A stretch of DNA of 64,000 nucleotides from Fulvivirga lutea (GTDB lineage Bacteria; Bacteroidota; Bacteroidia; Cytophagales; Cyclobacteriaceae): assembly GCF_017068455.1 (NCBI RefSeq), contig NZ_CP070608.1, forward strand, positions 1,407,488-1,471,487, written 5' to 3'. The translations under genes were made by a program, and so were the position numbers. Positions within the stretch are counted from its first letter, which is position 1; each line of letters starts with the position of its first letter. This document shows, in pieces, positions 63,868-64,000 of this stretch. The notes below the pieces were generated by a model, which saw nothing but the letters and a program-made list of their open reading frames with translations, did not search any database and was not told where the DNA came from.

Positions 63868-64000
63868 TTTTGTCTCGTCAAGTATGGCGTTAATTTCTTT
63901 TACTACACGGTCTAAATCCTCACTTGATTTTTTGATTTTCTCAATGATCTTAAGCCTTTCATGTTCTGAGAGAATGTGAGTTTCAAACAAATTTACCAAC
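63865..64000 (-). CDS. C-terminal end of a helical protein, possibly signalling (partial)
   Basis: An open minus-strand frame of 45 residues runs off the window and ends at 63865 with ...SEHERLKIIEKIKKS and EDLDRVVKEINAILDETK. The amphipathic helix resembles the dimerization helix at the end of some Bacteroidota PAS-kinase or regulator proteins. Convergent with the receptor gene; its stop overlaps the terminator tail. Confidence 0.55.
   Translation of the reverse strand, partial: LVNLFETHILSEHERLKIIEKIKKSSEDLDRVVKEINAILDETK

Overview
The window looks like chromosome from a member of the Bacteroidota, most likely a gliding or surface-motile marine-type Cytophagales (Fulvivirga/Roseivirga-like; this rank is an inference). 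The reasons are a type IX secretion (T9SS) type B sorting domain, a PorP/SprF-type protein, GldE-like, DUF3857, DUF4105/Lnb and GLUG-motif proteins, AT-rich DNA, few Shine-Dalgarno sites, and promoters of the TTTG-N19-21-TAnnTTTG kind. No rRNA, tRNA, CRISPR array or intact insertion sequence was found.

Layout. 1-5.4 kb: the 3' end of a repetitive T9SS adhesin, a translationally coupled PorP/SprF-OmpA fusion and an outer-membrane barrel. 5.4-5.9 kb: a four-helix-bundle (IVS-type) gene embedded in heptameric CCAACAA/CCAATAA repeats. 5.9-12.8 kb: a large secreted protein with an HExxH motif, small secreted proteins, a decayed REP-associated transposase start and a pair of paralogous secreted proteins. 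13.0-18.8 kb (minus): Lnb-like lipoprotein N-acyltransferase, two DUF3857 proteins (one with, one apparently without a transglutaminase triad) and a START-like protein. 18.8-33.6 kb: a VPS10-type propeller, a radical SAM/SPASM enzyme, a 39-aa FeoB-associated protein, then mostly minus-strand housekeeping genes (inositol monophosphatase, rsmI, pterin dehydratase, ppiD, GldE-like, lptC, TPR protein, FadL-like porin, coaX). 33.6-44.8 kb: anmK, glutamate-type dehydrogenase, nhaD, aspartate kinase, SulP and a split YeeE/YedE sulfur transporter, and a membrane-tethered HTH protein.

44.9-57.3 kb is the main accessory region: a lipoprotein with a tandem duplication of a 212-residue module, a GLUG lipoprotein, then a tightly packed run of OprO/P porin, M14 carboxypeptidase, OprO/P porin, alpha/beta hydrolase lipoprotein, SGNH hydrolase and DASS anion symporter. 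I read it as a SusCD-independent uptake and hydrolysis operon for an anionic substrate. 57.4-63.8 kb is a signalling island: a four-PAS HPK7 kinase with a NarL/LuxR regulator, a receiver-like small protein on one side and YfiR plus a TonB-dependent receptor on the other. The promoters of the two outer flanks carry the same 45-bp composite operator (a 19-bp dyad, a 5-bp gap, then AAATACGTG-N4-TGCTTAAA), the strongest undescribed regulatory signal in the window.

Dispersed non-coding elements include two copies of a ~120-bp palindromic element (12.9 and 48.3 kb), a REP-like hairpin inside a coding start (3.6 kb) and a 39-bp remnant of a YeeE gene 3' end (57.4 kb).
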